Source of the DNA: CAITSH01 sp945892985
Lineage (GTDB): Bacteria; Pseudomonadota; Gammaproteobacteria; Burkholderiales; SG8-39
Direction: 5' to 3'
Assembly: GCA_945892985.1 (NCBI GenBank)
Contig: CAMDDU010000005.1
Span: 89,108 to 153,107, forward strand
DNA length: 64,000 nt
Shown here: positions 8,191 to 16,646 of the stretch, one piece after another
Numbering within the stretch: the stretch's first letter is position 1
Layout: every line of letters starts with the position of its first letter
Notes under the pieces: generated by a model
Told to the model about the DNA's origin: nothing
The model's database searches: none
What the model saw: the letters and a program-made list of their open reading frames with translations, nothing else
Translations under genes and position numbers: made by a program

Positions 8191-8270
8191 GATGTGCGCA
8201 ACGGTGTGCGCAACGATGTGTGCAAAAATGATGTGGGTAATAACGTGGGCAACAATAACGTGCGCGCGAG
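8191..8270. repeat. Imperfect 12-bp repeat array in the divergent iclR/VOC spacer
   Basis: Six degenerate copies of a GATGTGCGCAAC-like unit follow each other (GATGTGCGCAAC, GGTGTGCGCAAC, GATGTGTGCAAA, GATGTGGGTAAT, AACGTGGGCAAC, AACGTGCGCGCG), with AAT triplets inserted twice. The array lies upstream of the operon's first gene and inside no convincing gene. It may be an array of binding sites or a decayed tandem duplication. Confidence 0.7.
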
Positions 8271-8355
8271 AGTTTCCCCCGCGTCCTGCTTCAACCCCAC
8301 TCGAATAGCGGCCACGTCCGGACACAGGCTGCAAGGCCAACAAGGAGGAACAGGC

Positions 8356-8892
8356 ATGGCGAAACTTCCCGATGCACAACTGTCGCATATCGGCCTGCGG
8401 GTGGGTAACCTGCCGCTGATGATCGCGTTCTACGAGCGCGCGCTGGGATTGGTGCTGACCGACAAGGGCTCGCTGGGCGGCCGCGACCTCGCCTTTTTGT
8501 CGCGCAACCCGGAAGAGCATCACCAGGTGGTGATGGTTCATGACCCGGCGAGCACGGAGCCGCTGTCAAGCGCGCAGCAAATCTCCTTCAAGCTCAAAAC
8601 GCTGGAGGACTTGCGCACGTTTTACACCGAACTGCAGGCGCAAAAAATAAGCGGCCTTGATGCGCGCGACCACGGCAACAGTTGGAGCCTTTATTTTTTC
8701 GATCCCGAAGGCAACAAGATCGAGCTCTACCTGCCCACGCCCTGGCATGTCAGCCAGCCCTGGCGCGCAGCGCTGGACCTTGCCATGCCGGCCGATGCGA
8801 TTCTGGCGCAGACGGCGCAACGCATGAAAGAAAACCCGACCAGCCGTCCGGTGGCCGAATGGACCGCGGCGATGCGCGAGCGGCTCGCCTGA
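8356..8892 (+). CDS. VOC-fold protein (glyoxalase/extradiol dioxygenase superfamily)
   Basis: A 178-residue protein made of two vicinal-oxygen-chelate modules. The first begins LSHIGLRVGNL (His11); the second ends WSLYFFDPEGNKIELYLP (Glu123). In single-domain dioxygenase-like VOC proteins a second metal His normally starts the second module. Here that position reads QQISFKL, with Gln75 where His is expected, so the metal site may be incomplete or use His55/56. ATG 8356 has a strong AAGGAGG site 8 bases upstream. It is the first gene of an operon with an MhpC-like hydrolase and an MhpA-like hydroxylase, so a ring-cleavage or isomerase-type role in aromatic breakdown is plausible but unproven. 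Confidence 0.85.
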   Translation: MAKLPDAQLSHIGLRVGNLPLMIAFYERALGLVLTDKGSLGGRDLAFLSRNPEEHHQVVMVHDPASTEPLSSAQQISFKLKTLEDLRTFYTELQAQKISGLDARDHGNSWSLYFFDPEGNKIELYLPTPWHVSQPWRAALDLAMPADAILAQTAQRMKENPTSRPVAEWTAAMRERLA

Positions 8893-8961
8893 TTCGCCCC
8901 GGGCTCAGACTGCCTTACGCTGGCGCCTGACTGCTAGCACAGCCAAACATCTGAACAGACC

Positions 8962-8981
8962 CGCCGCGGCAGGCCGCGGCG
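8962..8981 (+). other. GC-rich inverted repeat in operon spacer
   Basis: CGCCGCGGC (8962-8970) and GCCGCGGCG (8973-8981) are perfect 9-base arms separated by AG, in the 128-base gap between the VOC and hydrolase genes. No T-run follows, so it is more likely an RNA-stabilising or processing hairpin than a terminator. Confidence 0.45.
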
Positions 8982-9020
8982 CAAACCCATAACAAGTAAC
9001 AAGCCAAGAGGAGGAGCATC

Positions 9021-9947
9021 ATGTCCACACCCGCCACGCCCGTCACATCAGCGACATCTGCCACACCCAACACAGCCGAACACCGCTCGATCTGGACGCA
9101 CATGATGAAGCTGCCGTTTCGTCAGGACTGGATTATGGCGGGGGGCATCAACACCCGTTACGCGCAGGCCGGTTCGTCCGACAAGCCGGCGTTGCTGATG
9201 CTGCACGGCACGGCCGGCAGCTGGGAGGGGTTTTCCGCCAACCTCGCCGCGCACGCGCCGCATTTCAATTGCTTTGCCATCGATATGATAGGCAGCGGTT
9301 TTTCCGACAAACCGGATCGCGACTACGAGATCGCCGACTATGTGCGGCACGCCAAGGACTTTCTTGATGCGGTGGGGGTCAAGCGCAGCTCCATCATGGG
9401 CTGCTCGCTCGGCGCATGGGTGGCGGCGCGCTTTGCGCTGACGCACCCGGGCGCCACCGACAAGCTGATCCTGCTGTCGGCGGCCGGCGTGTTCGCCAAT
9501 GCCTCCAACATGAACCGCATTCGCAACGCGCGCTCCAAGGCGGTCAGCGAACCGAGCTGGGAAAATATCAAACCGATATTCGACCACCTGCTGCAAAAGC
9601 CCGAGGCGCGCATCCCCGACATCATCGCGGTGCGCCAGGCGGTGTACCGCGAGCCGGGCATGGCGCGTGCGATGGAACACATCCTGTGCCTGCAGGACCC
9701 GGACATCCGTCCGCGCAACCTGATCAGCGAGGCGGAGTGGAAAAAAATAAGCGCGCCGACGCTGGCCATCGGTTCGCTCGCCGACAAGGACGAATATCTG
9801 GAGACCGCGCGTCTGGTGTCCAAGCTGATCCCGAACGCGCGCTATGTCGAAATGGACGGCGTTGGACACTGGCCGCAGTTCGAGGATCCGGACGTGTTCA
9901 ATAAAATCAGCGTCGAATTTTTGCGCGCACTCGCACCCTCGCTGTGA
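9021..9947 (+). CDS. Alpha/beta hydrolase, meta-cleavage-product hydrolase type
   Basis: A 308-residue soluble hydrolase. The oxyanion-loop motif LLMLHGTAGSWEGF precedes the nucleophile elbow MGCSLGAW (Ser129). An acid is available in SLADKDEYLE (about 255), and the catalytic His is in DGVGHWPQFEDP (about 285). The pattern resembles the carbon-carbon bond hydrolases MhpC and BphD that cleave ring-fission products. The first 20 residues are Thr/Ala/Pro-rich and look unstructured. A GAGGAGG-type site precedes the ATG. It lies between the VOC gene and a Bug receptor and is probably cotranscribed; the exact substrate is unknown. Confidence 0.88.
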   Translation: MSTPATPVTSATSATPNTAEHRSIWTHMMKLPFRQDWIMAGGINTRYAQAGSSDKPALLMLHGTAGSWEGFSANLAAHAPHFNCFAIDMIGSGFSDKPDRDYEIADYVRHAKDFLDAVGVKRSSIMGCSLGAWVAARFALTHPGATDKLILLSAAGVFANASNMNRIRNARSKAVSEPSWENIKPIFDHLLQKPEARIPDIIAVRQAVYREPGMARAMEHILCLQDPDIRPRNLISEAEWKKISAPTLAIGSLADKDEYLETARLVSKLIPNARYVEMDGVGHWPQFEDPDVFNKISVEFLRALAPSL

Positions 9948-9992
9948 GTGGCGTGGGGACGCGGTCTTAAAAACAGTTCAAGGAGGAGTGCC

Positions 9993-10967
9993 ATGAAATT
10001 ATTTCGTCTCGCCGCAGTTGCGGCCGCGGTGTTCGTGCTGTGCAGTCTGCAGGCGCTGGCGCAGTCCTATCCGGCCAGGCCGGTGAAGATTGTCGTGACT
10101 TTCGCGGCCGGTGGGTCGGCCGACATATTCGCGCGCTCCATGGCGCCTTTCCTGTCGGCGGAGCTGGGGCAGCCGGTCATCGTCGAGAACAAGCCGGGCG
10201 CGGGCAACATCATCGCCGCCGAGTACGTCGCGCGCAGCCCGGCCGATGGTTATACGCTGCTGCTGGCGCCCGACCCGGTGCTGGCGACCAACCCGCTGCT
10301 GTATTCCAAGCTCCCCTATGACGCGGTCAAGGACTTCGCGCCGGTGAGCATGCTGGTGCGCTTTGGCCTGGGCATTGTTATCAGCAGCGCGGTGCCGGCC
10401 AATTCATTGCAGGAACTGGTCGCCTATGCCAAGGCCAATCCGGGCAAGCTCAACTACGGCTCCTTCGGGCCGGGCACCGCGCCGCACCTGGTGATGGAAT
10501 TGTTCAACAGCGTCGCCGGTGTGAACATCGTGCACGTGCCCTACAAGGGCGTTGCGCCGGTGCTGATCGATCTCATCGCCGGTGTGGTGCAGGCCTCCTC
10601 GATGAGCCCTGGCCCGGCGACGCCAGGGGTGAAAAGCGGCCGCCTGCGCATGCTGGCCGTTGACGGCAGCAAGCGCTCGACGCTGATGCCCGATGTGCCC
10701 ACTTACGCCGAATCGGGATTTCCGGCGATGCGGGCGCCGGCCTGGTGGGGCATTGTCGCGCCGGCGGCGACGCCGCGCGCGGTGATCGACAGGTTGCAAC
10801 GCGATATCGCCAGGGTGCTGAAGAACCCGGCCTTCTATGAAGCCAATGCCGTGCGCCAGGGCTATGAGCCTGTGGGGGGCACGCCCGAGGAGTTCGCTGC
10901 GGCGATACGCGACACCACCGCCTTGTGGGCGCCGATCATCAAGGGCGCCAACATCAGGCTCGATTAA
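9993..10967 (+). CDS. Bug-family periplasmic receptor (TctC-like)
   Basis: A 324-residue secreted receptor with a clear signal peptide (hydrophobic LAAVAAAVFVLCSLQALAQ, cleavage after about 22). The Bug hallmark SYPARPVKIVVTFAAGGSAD and then VIVENKPGAGNIIAAEYVA form the ligand loops, and GKLNYGSFGPGTAPHL and VPTYAESGFP complete the fold. ATG 9993 is preceded by AAGGAGG. It sits inside a catabolic operon between a ring-fission-type hydrolase and a flavin hydroxylase, so its ligand is probably the operon's substrate or a related aromatic acid. Membrane partners are absent from the window. Confidence 0.92.
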   Translation: MKLFRLAAVAAAVFVLCSLQALAQSYPARPVKIVVTFAAGGSADIFARSMAPFLSAELGQPVIVENKPGAGNIIAAEYVARSPADGYTLLLAPDPVLATNPLLYSKLPYDAVKDFAPVSMLVRFGLGIVISSAVPANSLQELVAYAKANPGKLNYGSFGPGTAPHLVMELFNSVAGVNIVHVPYKGVAPVLIDLIAGVVQASSMSPGPATPGVKSGRLRMLAVDGSKRSTLMPDVPTYAESGFPAMRAPAWWGIVAPAATPRAVIDRLQRDIARVLKNPAFYEANAVRQGYEPVGGTPEEFAAAIRDTTALWAPIIKGANIRLD

Positions 10968-10979
10968 GAAAGATTCGCA

Positions 10980-11039
10980 GTGGAGAAAATCGCGGTGGAG
11001 CAAATCGTAGTGGAGCAGGCCGCGGTGGCGCAAACGCAG
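10980..11039 (+). repeat. 15-bp tandem repeats at the 5' end of the monooxygenase gene
   Basis: Four imperfect copies of a GTGGAGCAAATCGCG-like 15-mer open the coding sequence, encoding VEKIA, VEQIV, VEQAA and VAQTQ. Each copy begins with GTG in frame, so every unit offers a possible start codon just before the FAD-binding strand. Confidence 0.8.
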
Positions 11040-12638
11040 GTGGTGGTGGTGGGGGCGGGGCCCTGCGGTGTGACCATCGCCAATTACCTGGGCATGTATG
11101 GCATACGGACGCTGCTGGTGGACCGCAGCCGCGACATACTCGATTACCCGCGCGCCGTCGGTGCCGATGACGAAACCATACGCGCCTGGCAGGCGGTGGG
11201 CCTGGCCGAACAGACGCTGGCCGACATGATCTGCAACGTGCCGGCGCGCTATCACAACTCATTGGGGCGCTGCTTTGCCGAGGTACGCCCCAGCGCGCAG
11301 CCCTTTGGCTGGCCGCGGCGCAATATTTTCATGCAGCCGCTGACCGAGGCGGCGCTGCGCCAGGGCCTGGTGCGCTATCCGAACGTCAGCACGCTGCTCG
11401 GCTGGGAGCTCGAAACGCTGGAGCAGGACGCGGACGGCGTGAATGTCCGCCTCAAGTCGGACGGCGGTGAGGAGCGCAAGCTGCGCTGCGATTACCTTGT
11501 CGGCGCCGATGGCGGGCGCAGCACGGTGCGCGGCCTGCTCGGCGTGGAGCTCACCGGCAAGACGCTGCCCTCCAAATGGCTGGTGGTGGATGTCAAAGAT
11601 GACACGCTTTACGCGCCCTTCTCCGGCGTGTACTGCCACCCCAAGGGCGTGCACATGTGCATCGATTTGCCCTATGGCTACCGGCGTTTTGAGTTTGTGT
11701 TGCAACCCGGGGACACCGAGGAGTCGATACAGGCACCCGAGCACATCGCCGGGCTGATGCGCCCGCATTATGCCCAGGGCCAGGCGCTGCCGACCATCAA
11801 GCGCGCCCGCGTCTACACCCACCACGCGCGTATCGCCGCGCGCTTCCAGGTCGGGCGCGCCTTTCTCGCCGGCGACGCCGCGCATTTGCAGCCGCCGTTT
11901 TTCGGCCAGGGTATGAACTCGGGCATACGCGACGCCAGCAACATCGCCTGGAAGCTGTCGGCGGTGATCAAGGGCCGCGCGGCGCCGAAAATTCTCGCCA
12001 CCTATGACACCGAGCGGCGCGACCACGCGCTGGCGATGGTGAAGATTGCCACCTGGTTGGGCGATTTTTATCGCCCGCGTAACCGCTTTACCGAAATGTG
12101 CCGCGATGTTTTTTTTGATTGCATCCAGCGCCTGCCCAGCGTGCGCGATTATTTTTTGCAATTGCGCTTCAAGCCGATGCCGCGCTACACCGCGGGCATT
12201 GTCCTGCACGGGCAGGGTGGCAGCGGGGCGGCGATTGCCAAAGCCTCGCCGGTAGGGCGCATGTTCATGCAGCCGCGTGTCGAAACAGCCGAGGGTCGCG
12301 CGCTCAAGCTCGATGACGCCATCGGCCCCTGGTTTGCGCTCGTTGGCATCAACATCGATCCTGCGGCACATCTGAACCCGGAGGAGAAGGCATTCTGGAA
12401 GCGCCTCGGGGCGCGGCTGGTGCAGGTGAACAAGTCGCGCCGGGGCACGCACGGCGTGGCGCCCACCGATCCGGACACACTGGTGCTCGATGATGTCGAT
12501 GGCGCGTTTCGCGACTGGCTGTCGGCCGGCCCGTCGCAAGAGCTGATTGTGCTGCGCCCCGACCGCTACGTTGCGGCGGTGTGCAGCCGTGACGGTTTGG
12601 GTGGCGTGACCCGGGCGCTGCGCGCACTGCTCGACTGA
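10980..12638 (+). CDS. FAD-dependent aromatic hydroxylase, MhpA-like
   Basis: A 552-residue class A flavoprotein monooxygenase. The Rossmann motif VVVVGAGPCGVTIANYL follows a short repetitive N-terminus. The DG motif is DYLVGADGGRSTVR (about 170-183), and the GD motif with flavin contacts is GRAFLAGDAAHLQPPFFGQG (about 298-317), followed by MNSGIRDASNIAWKL. A C-terminal thioredoxin-like domain is indicated by the length. The family, typified by 3-(3-hydroxyphenyl)propionate hydroxylase, hydroxylates phenolic acids ortho to the OH group before ring cleavage. The first possible start is GTG 10980; later in-frame GTGs at 15-base intervals also work, and no strong ribosome site is seen. It closes the iclR-linked operon. 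Confidence 0.88.
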   Translation: MEKIAVEQIVVEQAAVAQTQVVVVGAGPCGVTIANYLGMYGIRTLLVDRSRDILDYPRAVGADDETIRAWQAVGLAEQTLADMICNVPARYHNSLGRCFAEVRPSAQPFGWPRRNIFMQPLTEAALRQGLVRYPNVSTLLGWELETLEQDADGVNVRLKSDGGEERKLRCDYLVGADGGRSTVRGLLGVELTGKTLPSKWLVVDVKDDTLYAPFSGVYCHPKGVHMCIDLPYGYRRFEFVLQPGDTEESIQAPEHIAGLMRPHYAQGQALPTIKRARVYTHHARIAARFQVGRAFLAGDAAHLQPPFFGQGMNSGIRDASNIAWKLSAVIKGRAAPKILATYDTERRDHALAMVKIATWLGDFYRPRNRFTEMCRDVFFDCIQRLPSVRDYFLQLRFKPMPRYTAGIVLHGQGGSGAAIAKASPVGRMFMQPRVETAEGRALKLDDAIGPWFALVGINIDPAAHLNPEEKAFWKRLGARLVQVNKSRRGTHGVAPTDPDTLVLDDVDGAFRDWLSAGPSQELIVLRPDRYVAAVCSRDGLGGVTRALRALLD

Positions 12639-12781
12639 AGAGACCGAAGAATCTGCACAGACTGAAGGGCTGGTCGTCGCGCGCCGGCCATGGTGATTAG
12701 ATTGCTTAAGCGCTTACACGGTTACACTGGGTCACTGCCGCCAAGCGCGCGGCTAAGCCCCCTTGCCCTGTCCCGTCCACC

Positions 12782-13282
12782 ATGAACACACTGCTGCCGA
12801 TCGCCGCCCGCGTTGCCGACGTTCTTAAAGCGCGGCAACAAACCCTTGTCGTCGCCGAAGCCTCGTGCGGCGGGCTGATCTCGGCGGCCTTGCTGGCGGT
12901 GCCGGGCGCGTCGGCCTACTTCCTCGGTGGTGTGGTGGTCTATACGGCCAAGGCACGCATCGCGCTGCTGCAGATTCCACCCGAGGCCATGCAGGGCCTG
13001 CGCGCTTCGACCGAAGCCTATGCACGGCTGCTGGCGGGCACCGCACGGGCGCGCTTTGGTGCCGATTGGGCGCTGGCCGAATCGGGCGCGGCCGGGCCTG
13101 CCGGCAACCGCTATGGTGACGCGGCGGGACATGTGTGCATTGCCGTCGCCGGTGCGCTTGAGGCGGCGGTGACGGTGGAGACAGGCCGCAACGAGCGCGC
13201 CGAAAACATGCGCGCGTTTGCCGCGCTGGCGCTGGAGCAGTTGTTGTCGGCGCTGCAAAAAGCGCCGCCTGCGAGCGCCTGA
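12782..13282 (+). CDS. pncC: CinA C-terminal-type nicotinamide-nucleotide amidohydrolase (PncC-like)
   Basis: A 166-residue stand-alone CinA C-terminal domain that should deamidate NMN to nicotinate mononucleotide in NAD recycling. The family core is VVAEASCGGLISAALLAVPG followed by SAYFLGGVVVYT, plus ALAESGAAGPAGNRYGDAAG. The usual AESCTGG active-site loop here reads AEASCGG, a shifted but seen variant, so the catalytic Ser is probably the one at about residue 29. The N-terminal molybdopterin-like domain of full CinA is absent. It has its own promoter region downstream of the catabolic operon. Confidence 0.85.
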   Translation: MNTLLPIAARVADVLKARQQTLVVAEASCGGLISAALLAVPGASAYFLGGVVVYTAKARIALLQIPPEAMQGLRASTEAYARLLAGTARARFGADWALAESGAAGPAGNRYGDAAGHVCIAVAGALEAAVTVETGRNERAENMRAFAALALEQLLSALQKAPPASA

Positions 13283-13299
13283 TTTATAAACTTTCATAC

Positions 13300-13875
13300 G
13301 TGAAAACCGGCTTCAGACGGATGTTTCAGGACGATAAAGGTGACGGAACTGTCACCACTAAGGCTGTCCGCGCTGGACTTGTCACGGCGCGGCCTTGCGA
13401 TGCCGGCTTCAGCTTGATCGAATTGATGGTGGTGGTAGGCATCATCGCCATACTCGCGCTGATGATGATTCCCGGCTATCAGGACAAGCTGATCCGGGAC
13501 CAGATTGTCGAGGCCATGCCGCTGGCCGACATTGCCAAGTTGCCGGTGGCGCTGAGCAGGACCCTTGCGCAGGTTTTTCCCGCCGACAACACCGAGGCGG
13601 GCTTGCCCGTGGCTGACAAGATCGTCAATAACTTCATCAGCGCGGTGAGCGTGCAGGCGGGGGCGGTTCATATCACTTTTGGTAACCGCGCCAACGGCAA
13701 TATCCGCGGCAAGGTCCTGAGCTTGCGTCCGGCCACGGTGGAGGACGCGCCCATCGTGCCGGTCACCTGGGTGTGCGGCTATGCCGCGCCGCCGGCGAAA
13801 ATGACCGTCAAGGGTGAGAACAAGACCACTATAGCGGCCAATTTCCTGCCCTTCATTTGCCGCGCTCCCGGATGA
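13300..13875 (+). CDS. Type IV pilin-like protein with prepilin peptidase site
   Basis: A 191-residue protein with a classic type III signal: DAG then FSLIELMVVVGIIAILALMM, with Glu at +5, for cleavage and methylation by PilD. The C-terminal half carries two Cys (CGYAAPP near 158 and the last residues) that could form a pilin-type disulfide loop. Its leader is oddly long, about 36 residues from GTG 13300 or 29 from ATG 13321, against the usual 6-25, and neither start has a good ribosome site. No other pilus genes are nearby. It ends at a strong terminator. It may be a minor pilin or pseudopilin; the start is uncertain. Confidence 0.8.
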   Translation: MKTGFRRMFQDDKGDGTVTTKAVRAGLVTARPCDAGFSLIELMVVVGIIAILALMMIPGYQDKLIRDQIVEAMPLADIAKLPVALSRTLAQVFPADNTEAGLPVADKIVNNFISAVSVQAGAVHITFGNRANGNIRGKVLSLRPATVEDAPIVPVTWVCGYAAPPAKMTVKGENKTTIAANFLPFICRAPG

Positions 13876-13893
13876 ATAAGCCGGGAGAAGCAA

Positions 13894-13921
13894 ACAAAAA
13901 AGGCGGCCTAGGCCGCCTTTT
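13894..13921. terminator. Bidirectional intrinsic terminator
   Basis: A perfect palindrome, GGCGGCCTAGGCCGCC, is flanked by A6 on the left and T6 on the right, between the convergent pilin and rpoH genes, so it can end transcription from both sides. A smaller hairpin, CTCCCGG/CCGGGAG (13863-13885), overlaps the pilin stop codon just before it. Confidence 0.92.
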
Positions 13922-13990
13922 TATGTGCGCCCGGCACGGGCGCACTCTTGGTGCGCATGCTGCACGCGAACCTTTGCCGGCACGGCCGAA

Positions 13991-14848
<858 letters not shown>

Positions 14849-14926
14849 TTTGGCATCTCCTTCGGGTGCAGGTGTGACGGCCGGACTTGCCAGAGCCGTA
14901 GAATCCCCCTGTGATCCTCCACGCTC

Positions 14927-14956
14927 ATTTTAGCACTCTGGAGATTGGAGTGCTAA
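14927..14956 (-). promoter_or_regulatory. Predicted sigma-70 promoter of rpoH
   Basis: On the reverse strand TTAGCA (14951-14956) and TAAAAT (14927-14932) are separated by 18 bases. Both hexamers lie within or touch the CIRCE palindrome, so a bound repressor would cover the promoter completely. Confidence 0.6.
14930..14956. promoter_or_regulatory. CIRCE operator (HrcA binding site) upstream of rpoH
   Basis: TTAGCACTC (14930-14938), nine bases, then GAGTGCTAA (14948-14956). This is a perfect match to the CIRCE consensus, the operator of the heat-shock repressor HrcA that usually fronts groESL, hrcA or dnaK. It starts 82 bases upstream of the rpoH start codon. The hrcA gene itself is not in the window. 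Confidence 0.93.
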
Positions 14957-14977
14957 TTGGGGGATTGGTTCCCGTGT

Positions 14978-15886
14978 TTAGCGCGGTTCAATCTGCCATA
15001 AGTGCTTACTTACTGATAAATAAGCTCCGGCCCAGCCGAGGCCAGCCGAAAAAGCCAGGAAATGCAAGGCGGCTTGCCAGTCCAAGGCCTGAAGGCGGAA
15101 ATTGGAGTCGTAGGTGGCGGCAAACCGGGCAATTTCAAGATTCATCAGCCCGCCGGCCAGCGCCAGTATGACCAGCGCGATGACACCGCCCAAGCCGCCT
15201 TGCAAGATGCCCAGGTAAAAAAATGGCCGTCGGATAAAGGCATTGGTGGCCCCGATCAGCTTGGACACCTCGATTTCGTCGCGCAGGGTCAGGATTTGCA
15301 GCCGGATGGTGTTGAAGGTAACGGCGATCAGGCCCACTGCTAGCAAGGCGGTGAGTACGAACACGGCGATACGCACCAGGCCGAGCAGTGCGTCCAGCCG
15401 GCGGATGAAGGCCGAATCGAGTTGCACGTGGGCCACTTTGGGTAGTTTTGCCAGGTCGCGACTGAGGAGCTCGGCGGTGGTGGTATCGCTGCCGGCCAGT
15501 TCGATGACAAAGGCATCGGGGAGAGGATTGCTTTGCAGGGTGCCCAGGATGTCGCCCATGCCCTCGTTTTTTTTCAGCTCGGCCAGGGCTTGGTCGCGCG
15601 GCACAAAGCGGTGTTTTTTGGCCGCCGGGGACGCCTTGATGGCGCTGACGACTTGGGCGATGTCCGTCGCCGCGGCGTTGGCGGACATGAACACGCTCAT
15701 TTCGGGCGCGGTAGCGAGCAGGCCGGCGACGCGCTGCATGTTGAGCAGCAGCACGTAGGCACCCAGGGGCAGCGCCAGCGCCACGCCGATGACCAGCACA
15801 TTAAGCGCCGAGGACAGCGGGGCCTGCTTGAGTCGCGCCCGGGTGGTGCGAAAGCTTTGCACATGCTGATGAAACCAGGCTTTCAT
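14978..15886 (-). CDS. ftsX: Cell division protein FtsX
   Basis: Membrane partner of FtsE in the divisome, which transmits ATP-driven movement across the inner membrane to activate septal peptidoglycan hydrolases. There are 302 residues, with four predicted membrane segments: about 27-50, 170-195, 222-245 and 268-290. A periplasmic extracellular-loop domain of about 120 residues lies between the first two. The conserved LRDEIEVSKLIGATNAFIRRPF motif is intact. Its ATG overlaps the ftsE stop codon (ATGA, 15883-15886), showing translational coupling. Confidence 0.95.
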   Translation of the reverse strand: MKAWFHQHVQSFRTTRARLKQAPLSSALNVLVIGVALALPLGAYVLLLNMQRVAGLLATAPEMSVFMSANAAATDIAQVVSAIKASPAAKKHRFVPRDQALAELKKNEGMGDILGTLQSNPLPDAFVIELAGSDTTTAELLSRDLAKLPKVAHVQLDSAFIRRLDALLGLVRIAVFVLTALLAVGLIAVTFNTIRLQILTLRDEIEVSKLIGATNAFIRRPFFYLGILQGGLGGVIALVILALAGGLMNLEIARFAATYDSNFRLQALDWQAALHFLAFSAGLGWAGAYLSVSKHLWQIEPR

Positions 15887-16635
15887 GCGCCCGCCTCAAG
15901 CCCAAGCCTGCCGTGGTCAAGTTGCAGTACGCGTGCGCCGTCGGCCTGGTGACGTGCGCTGAGCTTGCTGTCGTGTGTGGCGATGAGCACGGTGACGCCG
16001 ACATCGTGGAAAGATTTGAACATTGCCATGATGTCGGCGGCGTAGTCGGCATCGAGGTTGGCGGTGGGCTCGTCGGCGAGCAGGATGCCGGGCCGGTTGA
16101 CGATGGCGCGGGCGATGCAAAGCCGTTGTTGTTCGCCACCCGAGAGCGTGACCGGGTTGGCTTTTTCGCGCGCCAGCAGCCCGACCTTGTCGAGCGCCGC
16201 GCGGGCGCGTCTGGCCGCCTCGGCTGGCGAGCTGCCCGATAACTGCAGCGGCAGCAGCACGTTCTCCAGCGCGTTCCGGTCGTGTAGCAGCTTCTGGTCC
16301 TGGAAGATCAGGCCGAGGTTGCGCCGCAGGTAGGGGATGGCGGTGCGCTTCATCGCGCTGACATTCTGGCCGTTGATCAGTACCGCGCCGGCGGAGGCGC
16401 GTTCTATCGCCGGCACCAGCTTGAGCAGCGTGCTTTTCCCGGCGCCCGAGTGGCCGGAAATGAACACCAGTTCACCCGGGGCGATGTCAAAGCTGATCGA
16501 GGTCAGCGCTTCGTAACCGCCGGGGTAGCGTTTGCTGACATTGCGGAAGCTGATCGCCGGCGTGACCGCGGGCGTCGCGTTTTGCGTCCCCGGGTGCTTG
16601 GCGGGTGACGGCGATGCGCGAATGAATTCAGCCAT
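15883..16635 (-). CDS. ftsE: Cell division ATP-binding protein FtsE
   Basis: ABC-type ATPase paired with FtsX at the division septum. It has Walker A GHSGAGKSTLLK, Q-loop LIFQDQKLL, signature LSGGEQQRLCIAR, Walker B ILLADEPTANLD and the H-switch IATHDSK. From ATG 16635 it has 250 residues, about 28 more than typical FtsE: the ABC core begins at ISFRNVSKRYPGG, and the preceding Pro/Ala-rich stretch is extra. The next in-frame Met lies inside the domain, so the extension seems real unless a non-ATG start is used. It lies 11 bases downstream of ftsY. Confidence 0.95.
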   Translation of the reverse strand: MAEFIRASPSPAKHPGTQNATPAVTPAISFRNVSKRYPGGYEALTSISFDIAPGELVFISGHSGAGKSTLLKLVPAIERASAGAVLINGQNVSAMKRTAIPYLRRNLGLIFQDQKLLHDRNALENVLLPLQLSGSSPAEAARRARAALDKVGLLAREKANPVTLSGGEQQRLCIARAIVNRPGILLADEPTANLDADYAADIMAMFKSFHDVGVTVLIATHDSKLSARHQADGARVLQLDHGRLGLEAGA

Positions 16636-16646
16636 GCCGGGGCGCT

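Noticed and set aside
8191..8270. CRISPR array
   Set aside because: Units are 12 bases, contiguous and degenerate, with no spacers of constant length and no cas genes.
11259..12539. 426-codon frame antisense to the monooxygenase
   Set aside because: The sense strand holds all flavoprotein motifs; the antisense product is Arg/His-rich with no motif.
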